A stretch of 64,000 nucleotides of DNA from Rhizobium sp. S152 (GTDB lineage Bacteria > Pseudomonadota > Alphaproteobacteria > Rhizobiales > Rhizobiaceae): contig NZ_JAUDRZ010000026.1 of assembly GCF_030380735.1 (NCBI RefSeq), forward strand, positions 869,370-933,369, in the 5' to 3' direction. The notes beneath the pieces are model-generated. The model saw only the letters and a list, made by a program, of their open reading frames with translations. It was not told the origin of the DNA and ran no database searches. Shown here one piece after another: positions 17,232 through 26,150 of the stretch; the first letter of the stretch is position 1; every line of letters starts with the position of its first letter. The position numbers and the translations under genes were made by a program.

Positions 17232-18541
17232 TTCAGCGCCACCTGCCGCGTTTCCGCATCGATTGCCACCGCCGCGATGGCCGCGAGCACCAGGAAACCG
17301 GCGAACAGGCCGATCGCCACGCCAAGCCCTTCCGCCACCACGAAGGCCATGAGGCTCGGCGCCACTAGCCCGCCAAGCCGCGCCATCGCGCCGGCGGCTC
17401 CCATGCCGGTGCCGCGCGAGGCGGTCGGGTATAGTTCCGGGGTAAAGGCATAGAGCGCGCCCCAGGTGCCGAGAAGCGCGAAGCTCATGACAAGCAGCGA
17501 GGCGCCGACCAGCATGTCGCTTGGCGATACCACGAAGAGCAGGCATCCGAGCGCCGACAGCAGGCAGAAACCGATCAGCGTCGGCTTGCGGCCCCAGGCC
17601 TCGACGCCATAGGCGGCCAGTGCGTAACCCGGCACCTGCGCCAGCGCTACGAACACCAGGAAGCCGTAGCCCCGCACAAAGCCGAAACCATCGCTCGCGA
17701 GCTTCGCCGGCATCCAGGTGAAGACGCCGTAATAGGAGACTGAGACGAGGAACCAGATCGCCAGGATCATCACGCTGCGACGACGCAGTGCCGGCGAGAA
17801 CACGCCTTCCGACGCGCCGTGTTGGATCGTGACAATCTCCTCGTCGGGCCCGAGCGGCGACTTGCCGTGCAGCGCAAGCATACGCTCGACGATGGCGCGC
17901 GCCTCCGCCGGACGATCGGTCCGCAGCAGATAGAGCGGCGATTCCGGCACGAAGAAGCGCAGGCCGAGACCGATCAGCGCCGGCAGCGCCGTCACCGCGA
18001 AGATATAGCGCCAGGCGTCCGCGACGCCGGCGACGCTGGCGCCCCAGGCGGCAAGCGCCACGATCAGCGTTCCGATCGCCCAGAAGCCCTCGAGCGCCAC
18101 GAGCCAGCGCCCACGGCTTTTGGCCGGCAGGAACTCGGCCATCATCGCGTAGTCGACAGGCAGCGTGCCGCCGACGGCGATGCCGGTGAGAAAGCGCAGC
18201 GCCAGCAGGAAGGTGAAGTCGGGGGCGAAGATCGACAGCGTGCCGAACAGCGCGTCGCAGGCGACCGTGACGATCAGCACCCGCCGCCGCCCGATCCTGT
18301 CCGCCAGCCGCCCGAAAACGACGGCGCCGATAAGCATCCCCAGGAAGAACAGCGTGCCCGTCTGTAGCGCCTGCGGCACCGTCAGCCCAAAACTCTTGGC
18401 GATCAAGGCCGCCGTGAAGCCGACGGCGAGCACCTGCATGGCGTCGGCCGCCCAGACGAGGCCGAAGATTCCCATCAGCCGTTTCTGGAATGCACCCGTG
18501 CCGACGCGGTCCAGCGCCTCGTCCATCGAAATGCGACTCAT
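17228..18541 (-). CDS. MFS transporter, sugar porter / aromatic acid symporter type
   Basis: The 437-residue carrier has 12 predicted membrane segments. The loop 2-3 signature is GRLADRIGRRRVLIVTVACD (D-R-x-G-R-R), and a second, related element is FLPAKSRGRWLVALEGFWAI. The start MSRISMDEALDRVGTGAFQ at ATG 18541 is supported by GGGGAG about 8 bases upstream. The N-terminal D-x-x-G-x-x-x-F-Q motif is typical of the SV2/aromatic-acid branch of MFS porters (niacin, benzoate or sugar carriers). It imports a small organic solute with protons, but the substrate cannot be read. It is convergent with the MoxR operon. Confidence 0.87.
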   Translation of the reverse strand: MSRISMDEALDRVGTGAFQKRLMGIFGLVWAADAMQVLAVGFTAALIAKSFGLTVPQALQTGTLFFLGMLIGAVVFGRLADRIGRRRVLIVTVACDALFGTLSIFAPDFTFLLALRFLTGIAVGGTLPVDYAMMAEFLPAKSRGRWLVALEGFWAIGTLIVALAAWGASVAGVADAWRYIFAVTALPALIGLGLRFFVPESPLYLLRTDRPAEARAIVERMLALHGKSPLGPDEEIVTIQHGASEGVFSPALRRRSVMILAIWFLVSVSYYGVFTWMPAKLASDGFGFVRGYGFLVFVALAQVPGYALAAYGVEAWGRKPTLIGFCLLSALGCLLFVVSPSDMLVGASLLVMSFALLGTWGALYAFTPELYPTASRGTGMGAAGAMARLGGLVAPSLMAFVVAEGLGVAIGLFAGFLVLAAIAAVAIDAETRQVALN

Positions 18542-18613
18542 GCTTCTCCCCTCAAGCCGATAGAAGGCCGAGCAAAGCACGCCCTTCGACAGGGCGTCAA
18601 TAAAGCACGTGGT

Positions 18614-19114
18614 CTATTTGCGCCAGCCGATGACGCCCTTCAGCCGGGCGTGGGTGTCGTCCGCCAGCGGCACGACGAGAACGCGGCCGGGATCGACGGG
18701 CCCGGGAAAGGTCAGCGCGTTGTAGGCGACCTTCTCGAAGCCGAGCGGCCCGTAATAAGGCGGGTCTCCGACGAGGATCACGCCCTCGGACCCCTTGCGC
18801 TTGGCTGCCTCCACTGCGATCCGCACCAGTTCGCGACCGATGCCCCGGCTCTTGTGCGAGGGCCGCACCGCGAGCGGCCCGAGCAGATGCCCCTTCACGC
18901 CGCCCGCCTGCACCGGCGTCATCCTGACGGAGGCGATCGTCTCGCCGTCGTCGGCGCAGATGAAGGACAGCGACAGGTCGTGCGGCCCCTGCTCGCGAAT
19001 GCGGGCTGCGGCGCGCGCGTGCCGGCCTGGGCCGAATGCTTCTTCGTTGATGTGTTCGATGGCGGCGTCGTGCGACGCGTCCTCGGTGAGGTAGACCAGA
19101 TCGTGCTTGTGCAT
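18614..19114 (-). CDS. GNAT family N-acetyltransferase (YhbS-like)
   Basis: The 166-residue protein starts MHKHDLVYLTEDASHDAAIE at ATG 19114. It shows GNAT motif A, LGPLAVRPSHKSRGIGRELV (R-G-I-G-R), and the following GVILVGDPPYYGPLGFEKV, which is characteristic of the YhbS group of predicted acetyltransferases. An in-frame extension of 15 codons upstream is less likely. It is next to the MFS transporter on the same strand, 72 bases away, and could share its transcript. The acceptor is unknown. Confidence 0.87.
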   Translation of the reverse strand: MHKHDLVYLTEDASHDAAIEHINEEAFGPGRHARAAARIREQGPHDLSLSFICADDGETIASVRMTPVQAGGVKGHLLGPLAVRPSHKSRGIGRELVRIAVEAAKRKGSEGVILVGDPPYYGPLGFEKVAYNALTFPGPVDPGRVLVVPLADDTHARLKGVIGWRK

Positions 19115-19388
19115 GATGAGAAAGAAACCGGATATGCGAATGGATGGAATCTCGAACACGCCGTCAGGCGTTCGGGAGCATCAGCGTCGTCGCAGGTTTC
19201 TTGGTGCGGTCATCAAATCGGGTTTCCTGAAAAGGTGAAATGGCCGATAGCAGGAAAAGAATCGGGCGTCCAATGGAAAAATCACGACTGGAAAACGTTG
19301 TGACGCACTGTTCAATCTTTGCCACACTGCAAAACCGCTCCAGCTGCGATATCTAGCCATCAACGCATGGATTGAAGGATCGAACACG

Positions 19389-20375
19389 ATGGGTATGCTC
19401 GTTGACGGCGTCTGGCAGGACGTCTGGTACGACACGAAGGAAACCAAGGGCCATTTCAAGCGCGCGGCCTCGCAGTTCCGCAACTGGATCACCGCCGATG
19501 GCGAACCTGGCCCTTCGGGCACCGGCGGCTTCAAGGCCGAACCCGGCCGCTACCATCTCTATGTCTCTCTGGCCTGCCCCTGGGCGCACCGCACGCTGAT
19601 CTTCCGCAAGCTGAAGAAGCTCGAGGATCTGATCTCGGTCTCCGTGGTCGACCCGCTGATGGTGGAAAACGGCTGGGAGTTCAAGACGGGACACGGCGCC
19701 ACCGGCGACCAGCTCTTCGGCTTCAAGACCCTCTGGCAGGTTTATGTGAAGGCCGATCCGCATTATTCCGGCCGCGTCACCGTTCCCGTTCTCTGGGACA
19801 AGAAGACGAATACGATCGTCAGCAACGAATCCGCGGAAATCATCCGCATGTTCAACTCCGCCTTCGATCACCTGACGGGCTCGACGCTCGATTTCTACCC
19901 GAGCGATCTCCGCGCCGATATCGATGAGCTGAATGCGCTCATCTACGACACCGTCAACAACGGCGTCTACAAGGCGGGCTTCGCCACCACGCAGGACGCC
20001 TACGCGGAAAACGTCGTCAAGCTGTTCGAGACGCTGGATATGCTGGAAGAACGCCTCGGTAAGGGCCGCTACCTCCTGGGCGACCGGCTGACGGAAGCCG
20101 ACTGGCGCCTGTTCACCACGCTGGTGCGTTTCGATGCCGTCTATGTCGGCCACTTCAAGTGCAACATCCGCCGCATCGCCGACTACAAGAACATCTCCGC
20201 CTACCTGCGCGATCTGTACCAGACGTTGGGCGTGAAGGAGACGGTGAACCTCCACCATATCAAGAACCACTACTATCGCAGCCACAAGACGATCAACCCA
20301 ACCGGCATCGTCCCTGTCGGTCCCGAGCTCGATCTCGACCGCCCGCACGGCCGCGACGCACGCGCCGCCGCCTGA
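19389..20375 (+). CDS. Glutathionyl-hydroquinone reductase (Xi-class glutathione transferase)
   Basis: The 328-residue protein has the Xi-class GST layout. The catalytic Cys63 lies in SLACPWAHRTLIFRKLK, with the N-terminal extension GHFKRAASQFRNWI, a central SAEIIRMFNSAFD thioredoxin-fold element, and the C-terminal helical domain RYLLGDRLTEADWRLFTTLV. Enzymes of this class (YqjG/PcpF type) remove glutathione from glutathionyl-hydroquinones. ATG 19389 is preceded by AAGGA. It is divergent from the GNAT gene and convergent with a Nudix gene (3 bases between stops). The assignment to the class is strong; the in vivo quinone is not known. Confidence 0.92.
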   Translation: MGMLVDGVWQDVWYDTKETKGHFKRAASQFRNWITADGEPGPSGTGGFKAEPGRYHLYVSLACPWAHRTLIFRKLKKLEDLISVSVVDPLMVENGWEFKTGHGATGDQLFGFKTLWQVYVKADPHYSGRVTVPVLWDKKTNTIVSNESAEIIRMFNSAFDHLTGSTLDFYPSDLRADIDELNALIYDTVNNGVYKAGFATTQDAYAENVVKLFETLDMLEERLGKGRYLLGDRLTEADWRLFTTLVRFDAVYVGHFKCNIRRIADYKNISAYLRDLYQTLGVKETVNLHHIKNHYYRSHKTINPTGIVPVGPELDLDRPHGRDARAAA

Positions 20376-20378
20376 TCG

Positions 20379-20855
20379 CTACCAGCGGTGCGAAACCTCG
20401 GCCTCGCCGGACAGTTCGGCGAGGCGGCGATACGTCGCCTCCGTCGTCCCCGCGGGAAGCGCATCGAGCGCGAAGAAGCCGCATTCGACGATCTCGCGGT
20501 CAGGCGCCCGCGGCGCGGTCTGCTCGACGTCAGCGCGATAGAACACGATATGATCGCGTCGGCTGGCGCCGGTGTTGAAATAGACATGGAACATCCGGGC
20601 CTGCCCGATGATCCTGAGGTTCCCCTCCTCCCTGAGTTCCTTGACCAGCGCGTCCTGCGCCGTCTCGCCGCGCTCTAGGCCGCCGCCGGGCATATGCCAG
20701 CCCGGCACGTAGCTGTGTCTGACGAGAAAGATGCGACCCGCCGAATCGAAGCAGGCCGCCCGCACCCCCATCGTCATCCCGCGCGACAGCGCGAAGTAGA
20801 CATGCACGATGCGCATCAGGATGCGCGACTGCCAGGGGCGGATGTTGAGCGTCAA
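20379..20855 (-). CDS. Nudix hydrolase
   Basis: The 158-residue protein carries the Nudix box MPGGGLERGETAQDALVKEL followed by REEGNL, with the metal-binding Glu pair. The N-terminal MTLNIRPWQSRILMRIVHVY and the beta strand RAACFDSAGRIFLVRHSYVP are typical of rhizobial Nudix proteins of this size. It hydrolyses a nucleoside diphosphate derivative that cannot be named. It is convergent with the glutathione transferase gene and divergent from the metallophosphoesterase gene, 73 bases away. Confidence 0.85.
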   Translation of the reverse strand: MTLNIRPWQSRILMRIVHVYFALSRGMTMGVRAACFDSAGRIFLVRHSYVPGWHMPGGGLERGETAQDALVKELREEGNLRIIGQARMFHVYFNTGASRRDHIVFYRADVEQTAPRAPDREIVECGFFALDALPAGTTEATYRRLAELSGEAEVSHRW

Positions 20856-20928
20856 GCGTTTTCCAGTTCTTCAATCCGATCAAGCAGATGTGTTTGAAAT
20901 ACAAAGATCATGGGCTATGTGTGCAAGC

Positions 20929-21837
20929 ATGTTCAAGCTCGCGCACATTTCAGACATTCATCTCGGACCCCTGCCCCGACTTTCAGTCCGCGAACTCTTT
21001 TCCAAACGCATCACAGGCTTTGTGAACTGGCATCGCAACCGGCGCAAGCACCTTTTCGGCAGCACGCTCGATCTGCTGCTGGATGACATCGCCGCGCGCG
21101 AGGCCGATCACCTGGCCGTCACCGGCGATCTCGTCAACCTCGCGAGCGGCATCGAGATCCGCGCCGCCGCCGCCTGGCTGGCCGAGCTCGGCGACCCCGA
21201 AAAAACCTCGGTCGTTCCTGGAAATCACGACGCCTACGTGCCCGGCGCCTACGAGAAATCGATGCGTGCCTGGTACGCCAACGTACGTGGCGACCTTGCG
21301 CCTGCCGAATGGCCGGAAGGTCGCCATATCTTCCCGTACCTGCGCGTGCGCGGCAAGGTGGCCATCGTCGGCTGCTCCACGGCCGTCGCCACACCGCCGT
21401 TTGCCGCCAGCGGCTTCTTCGGTGAGCGCCAGGCCCGCGACACGGTGAACATGCTGCGCGCCGCCGGCGAGGCCGGCCTCTTTCGCGTGGTGATGATTCA
21501 CCATCCGCCGATCCGCGGCGCCACCTCCTTCCACAAGCGGATGATCGGCATTCGCCGCTTCGGCGCCATGATCTCGACCGGCGGTGCCGAGCTCGTGCTG
21601 CATGGCCACACGCACCTGAACACGCTCTCCTGGCTTCGCGGCCAGACCGGCCCGGTGCCCGTCGTCGGCATCGCCTCCGCCTCGCAGGGCCCCGGCGGCA
21701 TGAAGCCGCCCGCCGCCTACAATCTTTTCAGCATCGACGGCTCGCCGGGCGCCTGGGAATTGAAGGGCGAGCGCTTCAGCCTCAACGAGACAGGCGACGG
21801 CGTGATCCAGAAAAGCACTGATATCTTCAAGCTTTAG
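20929..21837 (+). CDS. Calcineurin-like metallophosphoesterase
   Basis: The 302-residue protein contains all the dinuclear metal motifs: HISDIHLG (D-x-H), VTGDLVN (GD), VPGNHDAY (GNHD), MIHHPP (H) and LHGHTHLN (GHxH). The start MFKLAHISDIHLG at 20929 keeps the first motif at residue 9, as is usual; ATG 20917 is a possible alternative. Members include cAMP-phosphodiesterase-like and nucleotide-sugar phosphoesterases (CpdA-type spacing). The substrate is not resolved. It is monocistronic. Confidence 0.88.
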   Translation: MFKLAHISDIHLGPLPRLSVRELFSKRITGFVNWHRNRRKHLFGSTLDLLLDDIAAREADHLAVTGDLVNLASGIEIRAAAAWLAELGDPEKTSVVPGNHDAYVPGAYEKSMRAWYANVRGDLAPAEWPEGRHIFPYLRVRGKVAIVGCSTAVATPPFAASGFFGERQARDTVNMLRAAGEAGLFRVVMIHHPPIRGATSFHKRMIGIRRFGAMISTGGAELVLHGHTHLNTLSWLRGQTGPVPVVGIASASQGPGGMKPPAAYNLFSIDGSPGAWELKGERFSLNETGDGVIQKSTDIFKL

Positions 21838-21995
21838 CTCTACCGGCGGAATCACTTTCGCACCCACTTGAATCATCGCGCGAACGTGACGCTTCCCTGA
21901 AACAAGATCGCCCCGCCCTCTTGGTATTTTAAGGACTGCGAGTACAATCATTTGCGTCTGCGTCGTCCTGTGTCGTCAATTCAGGGAGCAATCGC

Positions 21996-22556
21996 ATGTA
22001 TATCGCGCGCCAAACATTTCGCGGCCTCGCGCTCGCCGGCTGTCTCACGCTTGCCTTCACCCTGCCCGCCTTCGCCGCCGGCGAGGAGAGCGACGAGACC
22101 AAGCCACCGCCCAAGACCGAAACCACGACCAAATGCGCCGATGGCAAGATCTGGGACAAGAAGCGCAAGGAATGCGTAACGCCGAAGAAGCACAGCTTCA
22201 ACGACGACGACCTCTACAAGGCCGCCCGCGAATTCGCCTATGCCGGCCAGTATGACAACGCGCTGAAGGTGCTCGATCTCGCCGAAAACCAGAACGACCC
22301 ACGCATCCTGAATTACCTCGGCTACGCCAACCGCAAGGCCGGCCGCATGGAACTGGGGATGTCCTACTACCGCAAGGCGCTGCAGGCCGACGAGAATTAT
22401 ATTCTCGCCCGGTCATACATGGGCCAAGCTTTGGTGGAACAGGGTGACGTACAGGCCGCCCGCGTCCAGCTCGTCGAAATCCGCGATCGCGGCGGCGAGC
22501 AGACATGGGCCTACAGGTCTCTTCTGCAGTCGCTGAACGGATACCGGACCTACTGA
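21996..22556 (+). CDS. Periplasmic tetratricopeptide-repeat protein
   Basis: The 186-residue protein has a signal peptide (RGLALAGCLTLAFTLPAFAA, cleavage about residue 28). A short linker with one Cys pair (KCADGKIWDKKRKECV) follows, then two to three TPR units (FAYAGQYDNALKVLDLAENQ, LGYANRKAGRMELGMSYYRK, MGQALVEQGDVQAARVQLVE). TPR proteins hold protein partners together. It is exported and could help envelope assembly, but no partner gene adjoins it. GGGAGCA precedes the ATG. Confidence 0.82.
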   Translation: MYIARQTFRGLALAGCLTLAFTLPAFAAGEESDETKPPPKTETTTKCADGKIWDKKRKECVTPKKHSFNDDDLYKAAREFAYAGQYDNALKVLDLAENQNDPRILNYLGYANRKAGRMELGMSYYRKALQADENYILARSYMGQALVEQGDVQAARVQLVEIRDRGGEQTWAYRSLLQSLNGYRTY

Positions 22557-22725
22557 AGTCCGGACCGATGCAACCTGACGAAGAAAAACCTTGAGAACCC
22601 GTGTGATACGCCGACGAATGCTTGCGAAGCATCAGCGGATTGTTTCATAAGTGTTACAGAGGCAATATAAATCGCTTTCATGCTGGGCCTTCCGCCCGAC
22701 TGCTTAGCCACCATCTGGGAAGACT

Positions 22726-23226
22726 ATGCGTCAAGCCGTGACGACCATCGATATCAGACGCGACCTTGTGGGATTGCTGCCCCGGTTGCGTCGTTTCGCG
22801 ATGACGCTCGCCGGTGACGCGGCCGCGACAGACGAACTCGTCCAGGTCGTCTGTCAGCGCGCCATAGCCAAGAGCGCCCAGTGGAAGGGCGAAGGCCGTT
22901 TGGAGAGCTGGGTCTATACCGTCACCCGCCAGCAATGGGCCGAAGACAGCCGCCGGCGCAAGCCGCATCCCCCGCAGAAGACCAACGTCACCGAGTTTCG
23001 AAGCGGCGGCCAAGGCATGATCATGGATACCGACGCGATCCACCGGATGATCGGCGAGATGCCCGAGGGCATCGCCAGCGTCTTCCTGTTGGTGGCGGTC
23101 GAAGGCCACAGCTACCAGCAGGCCTCCGACATCATGGGCCTGCCGTTCGATACCGTCGTCTCACATCTCGCCGCGGCCAGACTGCATCTTGCCAGCATCG
23201 CCGACAACTACCCGCACAGGTACTGA
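22726..23226 (+). CDS. ECF-type RNA polymerase sigma factor
   Basis: The 166-residue protein has region 2 (RRFAMTLAGDAAATDELVQV and LESWVYTVTRQQWAEDSRRR) and region 4 (MPEGIASVFLLVAVEGHSYQ, IMGLPFDTVVSHLAAARLHL) of group IV sigma factors. It directs RNA polymerase to a small stress regulon. The next gene encodes a membrane-anchored protein that fits an anti-sigma factor, so the pair is likely co-transcribed and self-controlled. I could not identify a confident autoregulatory promoter in the 169 bases upstream. The stress signal is unknown. Confidence 0.88.
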   Translation: MRQAVTTIDIRRDLVGLLPRLRRFAMTLAGDAAATDELVQVVCQRAIAKSAQWKGEGRLESWVYTVTRQQWAEDSRRRKPHPPQKTNVTEFRSGGQGMIMDTDAIHRMIGEMPEGIASVFLLVAVEGHSYQQASDIMGLPFDTVVSHLAAARLHLASIADNYPHRY

Positions 23227-23227
23227 T

Positions 23228-24076
23228 TTGCTCGACTTCAAGAAACTGCCGCTCGACGCCCAGCTGACCGCCCTCCTCGACGGCGAGACGACGCCCGAAC
23301 AGAAGCACGATCTGGAAAAGCGCCTGACGACGGACGAAGGCGCAAGGCGGCTTTACGACAAGCTGCGCACCGGCACCGATTTCGGCAAGCACCGCCTTGA
23401 GGACGTGTTGAAAGAGCCCGTGCCGCTGGCACTGGTACGTTCGATCAAGAACGTCCAGCCGCCGAAGACGCCAGTCGCCTCGCGCATCTCCCGCCCGGCC
23501 ATGAAGTTCACGCCATCGGGTCCGCAGGCGATCGCCGGCGCGCTGGCACTTCTCATCGTCGGCTGTTGCATCGGCTATTTCGCCGCCGGCAACCAGGACG
23601 GCCTGACCGGCACGCAGCCGCAGGCGATCGACACCATCGTCAATCCCGCCGACTGGCTCGCCGACGTCACCGCCTACCAGCGCCTGATCGCCCGCCAGCC
23701 GCGCCACATCGTCGAGGTTCCAGCCTCCCAGGCCGAGGAAATCTCGACCTGGCTCACCTCGACCGTCGGCGTCGCCTTCCGCGTTCCCGATCTATCCGCC
23801 AGCGGCTGGACCTTCCAGGGCGCGCGCGTGCTGCTCGCCGGAGGCCGGCCCACCGGACAGCTGATCTACACCAGCGCCGACGGCGACCTGGTCTCGATCG
23901 CCTTCCTCAAGGAAGGTCAGCTTCAGTCGCCCGATACCGATGACTTCAAGGAAACCATCCGTGACGAGATCGGCCTGGTGAGCTGGCACAATGCCGGCAC
24001 CACCTACGTCCTCGTCGGCCCCTCCTCCGAGGCATCGCTAAGCCAGCTGGCAATGGAGATCGCAACCGCGATCTGA
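23228..24076 (+). CDS. Membrane-anchored anti-sigma factor
   Basis: The 282-residue protein follows the ECF sigma gene. Its N-terminal domain (LDFKKLPLDAQLTALLDGET, then EQKHDLEKRLTTDEGARRLY) is the kind found in anti-sigma factors. One membrane helix follows (about 100-118, AGALALLIVGCCIGYFAAG), then a periplasmic domain of about 160 residues. I chose TTG 23228, one base after the sigma stop (TGATTTG), because the ATG/other starts inside the sigma gene would overlap it by 38 bases; start choice is uncertain. No HxxxCxxC zinc site is visible, so it is not a ZAS-type factor. Function is inferred from position, topology and composition. Confidence 0.78.
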   Translation: MLDFKKLPLDAQLTALLDGETTPEQKHDLEKRLTTDEGARRLYDKLRTGTDFGKHRLEDVLKEPVPLALVRSIKNVQPPKTPVASRISRPAMKFTPSGPQAIAGALALLIVGCCIGYFAAGNQDGLTGTQPQAIDTIVNPADWLADVTAYQRLIARQPRHIVEVPASQAEEISTWLTSTVGVAFRVPDLSASGWTFQGARVLLAGGRPTGQLIYTSADGDLVSIAFLKEGQLQSPDTDDFKETIRDEIGLVSWHNAGTTYVLVGPSSEASLSQLAMEIATAI

Positions 24077-24099
24077 AGCGACAAATAAGAAGCGGACAC

Positions 24100-24135
24100 A
24101 AAAAAGCGGGCGCCGCATGCGACGCCCGCTTTGTA
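24100..24135. terminator. Bidirectional intrinsic terminator
   Basis: AAAAAAGCGGGCG is followed by a short loop and then CGCCCGCTTTGT. It separates the convergent anti-sigma gene and leuA and can serve both. Confidence 0.85.
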
Positions 24136-24152
24136 ATTGTCATAGCCGAATA

Positions 24153-25862
24153 TCAGGCCTTGCCGGCCCTCACATCAAGCACCCGGTTCGCCGCCGAGAC
24201 GATCGCTTCCAGCGACGCACCGACAATGTTGGTGCTGATGCCGGCGCCGAAGAGCTTGCCGCCGGGGTAAGACGTCTCGACATAGGAGATGGCGGACGCA
24301 TTCGAGCCGTGCTGCAGCGAGTGCTCGGAATAGTCCTGCACAGCCATTTCGACCCCGAGATAGTCCGAGAGCGCATTGATGAAGCCATCGATCGGGCCGT
24401 TGCCGCGTCCCTCGATCTGCTTGGTCACGCCATTGTCGGTGATCTCGGCGGACACGATGCGAACGCCCTTGCGCTCCGGATCGGCGAAGGTCTGGTGATC
24501 GACGAATTTGATGCGGCCCTTCGGCTGCGTCACGTAGCGCTCGATGAAGTGATCGTAGATCCGCTTCGACGGCAATTCCTTGCCCTCTTCGTCGGTGATC
24601 CTCTGGATCTCCTCACGGTACTCCACCTGCAGGTTGCGCGGCAGGTTGAGGCCGTAATCCTGCTGCAGGATATAGGCGATGCCGCCCTTGCCCGACTGCG
24701 AGTTGATACGGATGATCGCCTCGTAGGAACGGCCGACGTCCTGCGGGTCGATCGGCAAATACGGCACTTCCCAGACCGGGTGGTTGGCGACCTTGATCGC
24801 CTTCATGCCCTTGTTGATCGCATCCTGGTGCGAGCCGGAGAACGCCGTGTAGACCAATTCGCCGACATAAGGGTGGCGCTCGCCAATCGGCATCTGGTTC
24901 GAATATTCGAACACGTCCTTCATGCGCACGATGTCGGAGCAGTCGATCTCCGGATCCACACCCTGCGTGAACATGTTGAGCGCCATCGTCACCACGTCGA
25001 CATTGCCGGTGCGCTCGCCGTTGCCGAACAGCGTGCCCTCGACACGATCAGCGCCCGCCAGCAAGGCCAGTTCGGCGGCGGCGATGCCGGTGCCGCGGTC
25101 GTTATGCGGGTGCAGCGAGATGATCAGGTTCTCGCGATTGTCGAGATTGCGGCACATCCATTCGATCTGGTCGGCATAGACGTTCGGCGTTGCCATTTCG
25201 ACCGTGGACGGCAGGTTGATGATCAGCTTGTTGTCGGGCGTCGGCTTCATCACCTCGATGACCGAGTTGCAGATCTCCAGCGCAACTTCCAGCTCGGTGC
25301 CGGTGAAGCTCTCGGGCGAATATTCGAAGCGATAACCACCGCCGGCCTTGGCCGCCATGTCGGAAATCATCTTCGCCGCGTCGACCGCGATCTGCTTGAT
25401 GCCGTTGACATCCTTGGCGAAGACCACGCGACGCTGCAGCTCGCTTGTCGAATTGTAGAAGTGAACGATCGGCTTGTTGGCGCCTTCCAGGGCTTCAAAG
25501 GTGCGCGTGATCAGCTCCGGACGGCACTGCACCAGCACCTGCAGCGACACGTCCTCGGGCACGTTGCCCTGCTCTACACACCAGCGCGCGAAGTCGAAAT
25601 CCGTCTGCGAGGCCGACGGGAAGCCGATCTCGATTTCCTTGAAGCCCATGTCGAGCAGCAGCTGGAACATCCGCGCCTTGCGGTCGTGGCCCATCGGGTC
25701 GACCAGAGCCTGATTGCCGTCGCGCAGGTCCACGGAACACCAGATCGGCGCCTTGGTCAGCGTCTTGGTCGGCCATGTGCGATCGGGGATGTTGACCTGC
25801 GGATAAGGGCGATATTTCATCGCCGCGTCAGGCATGCCGTGGGAGCGGGTCTTCGTGTCCAT
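24153..25862 (-). CDS. leuA: 2-isopropylmalate synthase
   Basis: The 569-residue enzyme condenses acetyl-CoA with 2-oxoisovalerate, the first committed step of leucine synthesis. It has the HMGL-like barrel with DLRDGNQALVDPM, HPHNDRGTGIAAAELALLAG and GTLFGNGERTGNVD (catalytic and metal-binding residues), and a C-terminal LeuA dimer/regulatory domain (RIVSAEITDNGVTKQIEGRG). The length is that of the long LeuA form. ATG 25862 (MDTKTRSHGMPD) is preceded by AGGAAGAG. An ORF with a Leu-codon run upstream suggests leader-peptide control. It is monocistronic and ends at a shared terminator. Confidence 0.96.
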   Translation of the reverse strand: MDTKTRSHGMPDAAMKYRPYPQVNIPDRTWPTKTLTKAPIWCSVDLRDGNQALVDPMGHDRKARMFQLLLDMGFKEIEIGFPSASQTDFDFARWCVEQGNVPEDVSLQVLVQCRPELITRTFEALEGANKPIVHFYNSTSELQRRVVFAKDVNGIKQIAVDAAKMISDMAAKAGGGYRFEYSPESFTGTELEVALEICNSVIEVMKPTPDNKLIINLPSTVEMATPNVYADQIEWMCRNLDNRENLIISLHPHNDRGTGIAAAELALLAGADRVEGTLFGNGERTGNVDVVTMALNMFTQGVDPEIDCSDIVRMKDVFEYSNQMPIGERHPYVGELVYTAFSGSHQDAINKGMKAIKVANHPVWEVPYLPIDPQDVGRSYEAIIRINSQSGKGGIAYILQQDYGLNLPRNLQVEYREEIQRITDEEGKELPSKRIYDHFIERYVTQPKGRIKFVDHQTFADPERKGVRIVSAEITDNGVTKQIEGRGNGPIDGFINALSDYLGVEMAVQDYSEHSLQHGSNASAISYVETSYPGGKLFGAGISTNIVGASLEAIVSAANRVLDVRAGKA

Positions 25863-25975
25863 GTCTTCTCTTCCTATTCCCGTCATCTGGCCGCGGTCAT
25901 AGCGCATGGCCTGCCTGTTGGCGATGACGAATCCGGCGCAAAGCGTCCGGTTGATCGATTTTTGGGATTAGTCGC

Positions 25976-26019
25976 GAGGAGCGATGGCCGGGCGGGCTTT
26001 CGGCCGCCGGGCGCTCCTC
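25976..26019 (-). promoter_or_regulatory. Hairpin after the leucine leader ORF (possible attenuator element)
   Basis: In the transcript, GAGGAGCG (26012-26019, starting inside the leader stop codon) pairs perfectly with CGCTCCTC (25976-25983). Inside it GGCGG can pair with CCGCC. The same GAGGAG can instead pair with CTCCTC in the Leu-codon run of the leader, so the two pairings exclude each other, as in attenuators. No U-run follows, so this is not a textbook terminator. It may act as an antiterminator or on translation. The structure is seen; the regulation is inferred. Confidence 0.5.
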
Positions 26020-26143
26020 AACGGACCCGGCAACCGCGCGTAAGGCCGAGGAGAAGAAGCGAGGTCAGGGCGCGCGTATTGTCACTCAAGGCGATACGCC
26101 CGCGTGCAATCTGCTCAGAAATCATGATGCCCGTGCTCTTCAT
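26018..26143 (-). CDS. Probable leucine leader peptide of leuA
   Basis: A 41-codon ORF lies between the leuA promoter and leuA. It begins MKSTGIMISEQIARG and contains TSLLLLGLTRG: four Leu codons in a row (CTT CTT CTC CTC) and another Leu after one Gly, seven Leu in total. Its ATG begins 8 bases after a good -10 box, so the transcript may start on or next to the AUG (leaderless translation), exactly as for trpL at 37047. A downstream in-frame ATG at 26125 is an alternative. Stalling at Leu codons when leucyl-tRNA is scarce would change pairing of the following hairpin. It is not on the usual list of annotated genes; the call rests on sequence pattern and position. Confidence 0.62.
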   Translation of the reverse strand: MKSTGIMISEQIARGRIALSDNTRALTSLLLLGLTRGCRVR

Positions 26144-26150
26144 GGCGGCT

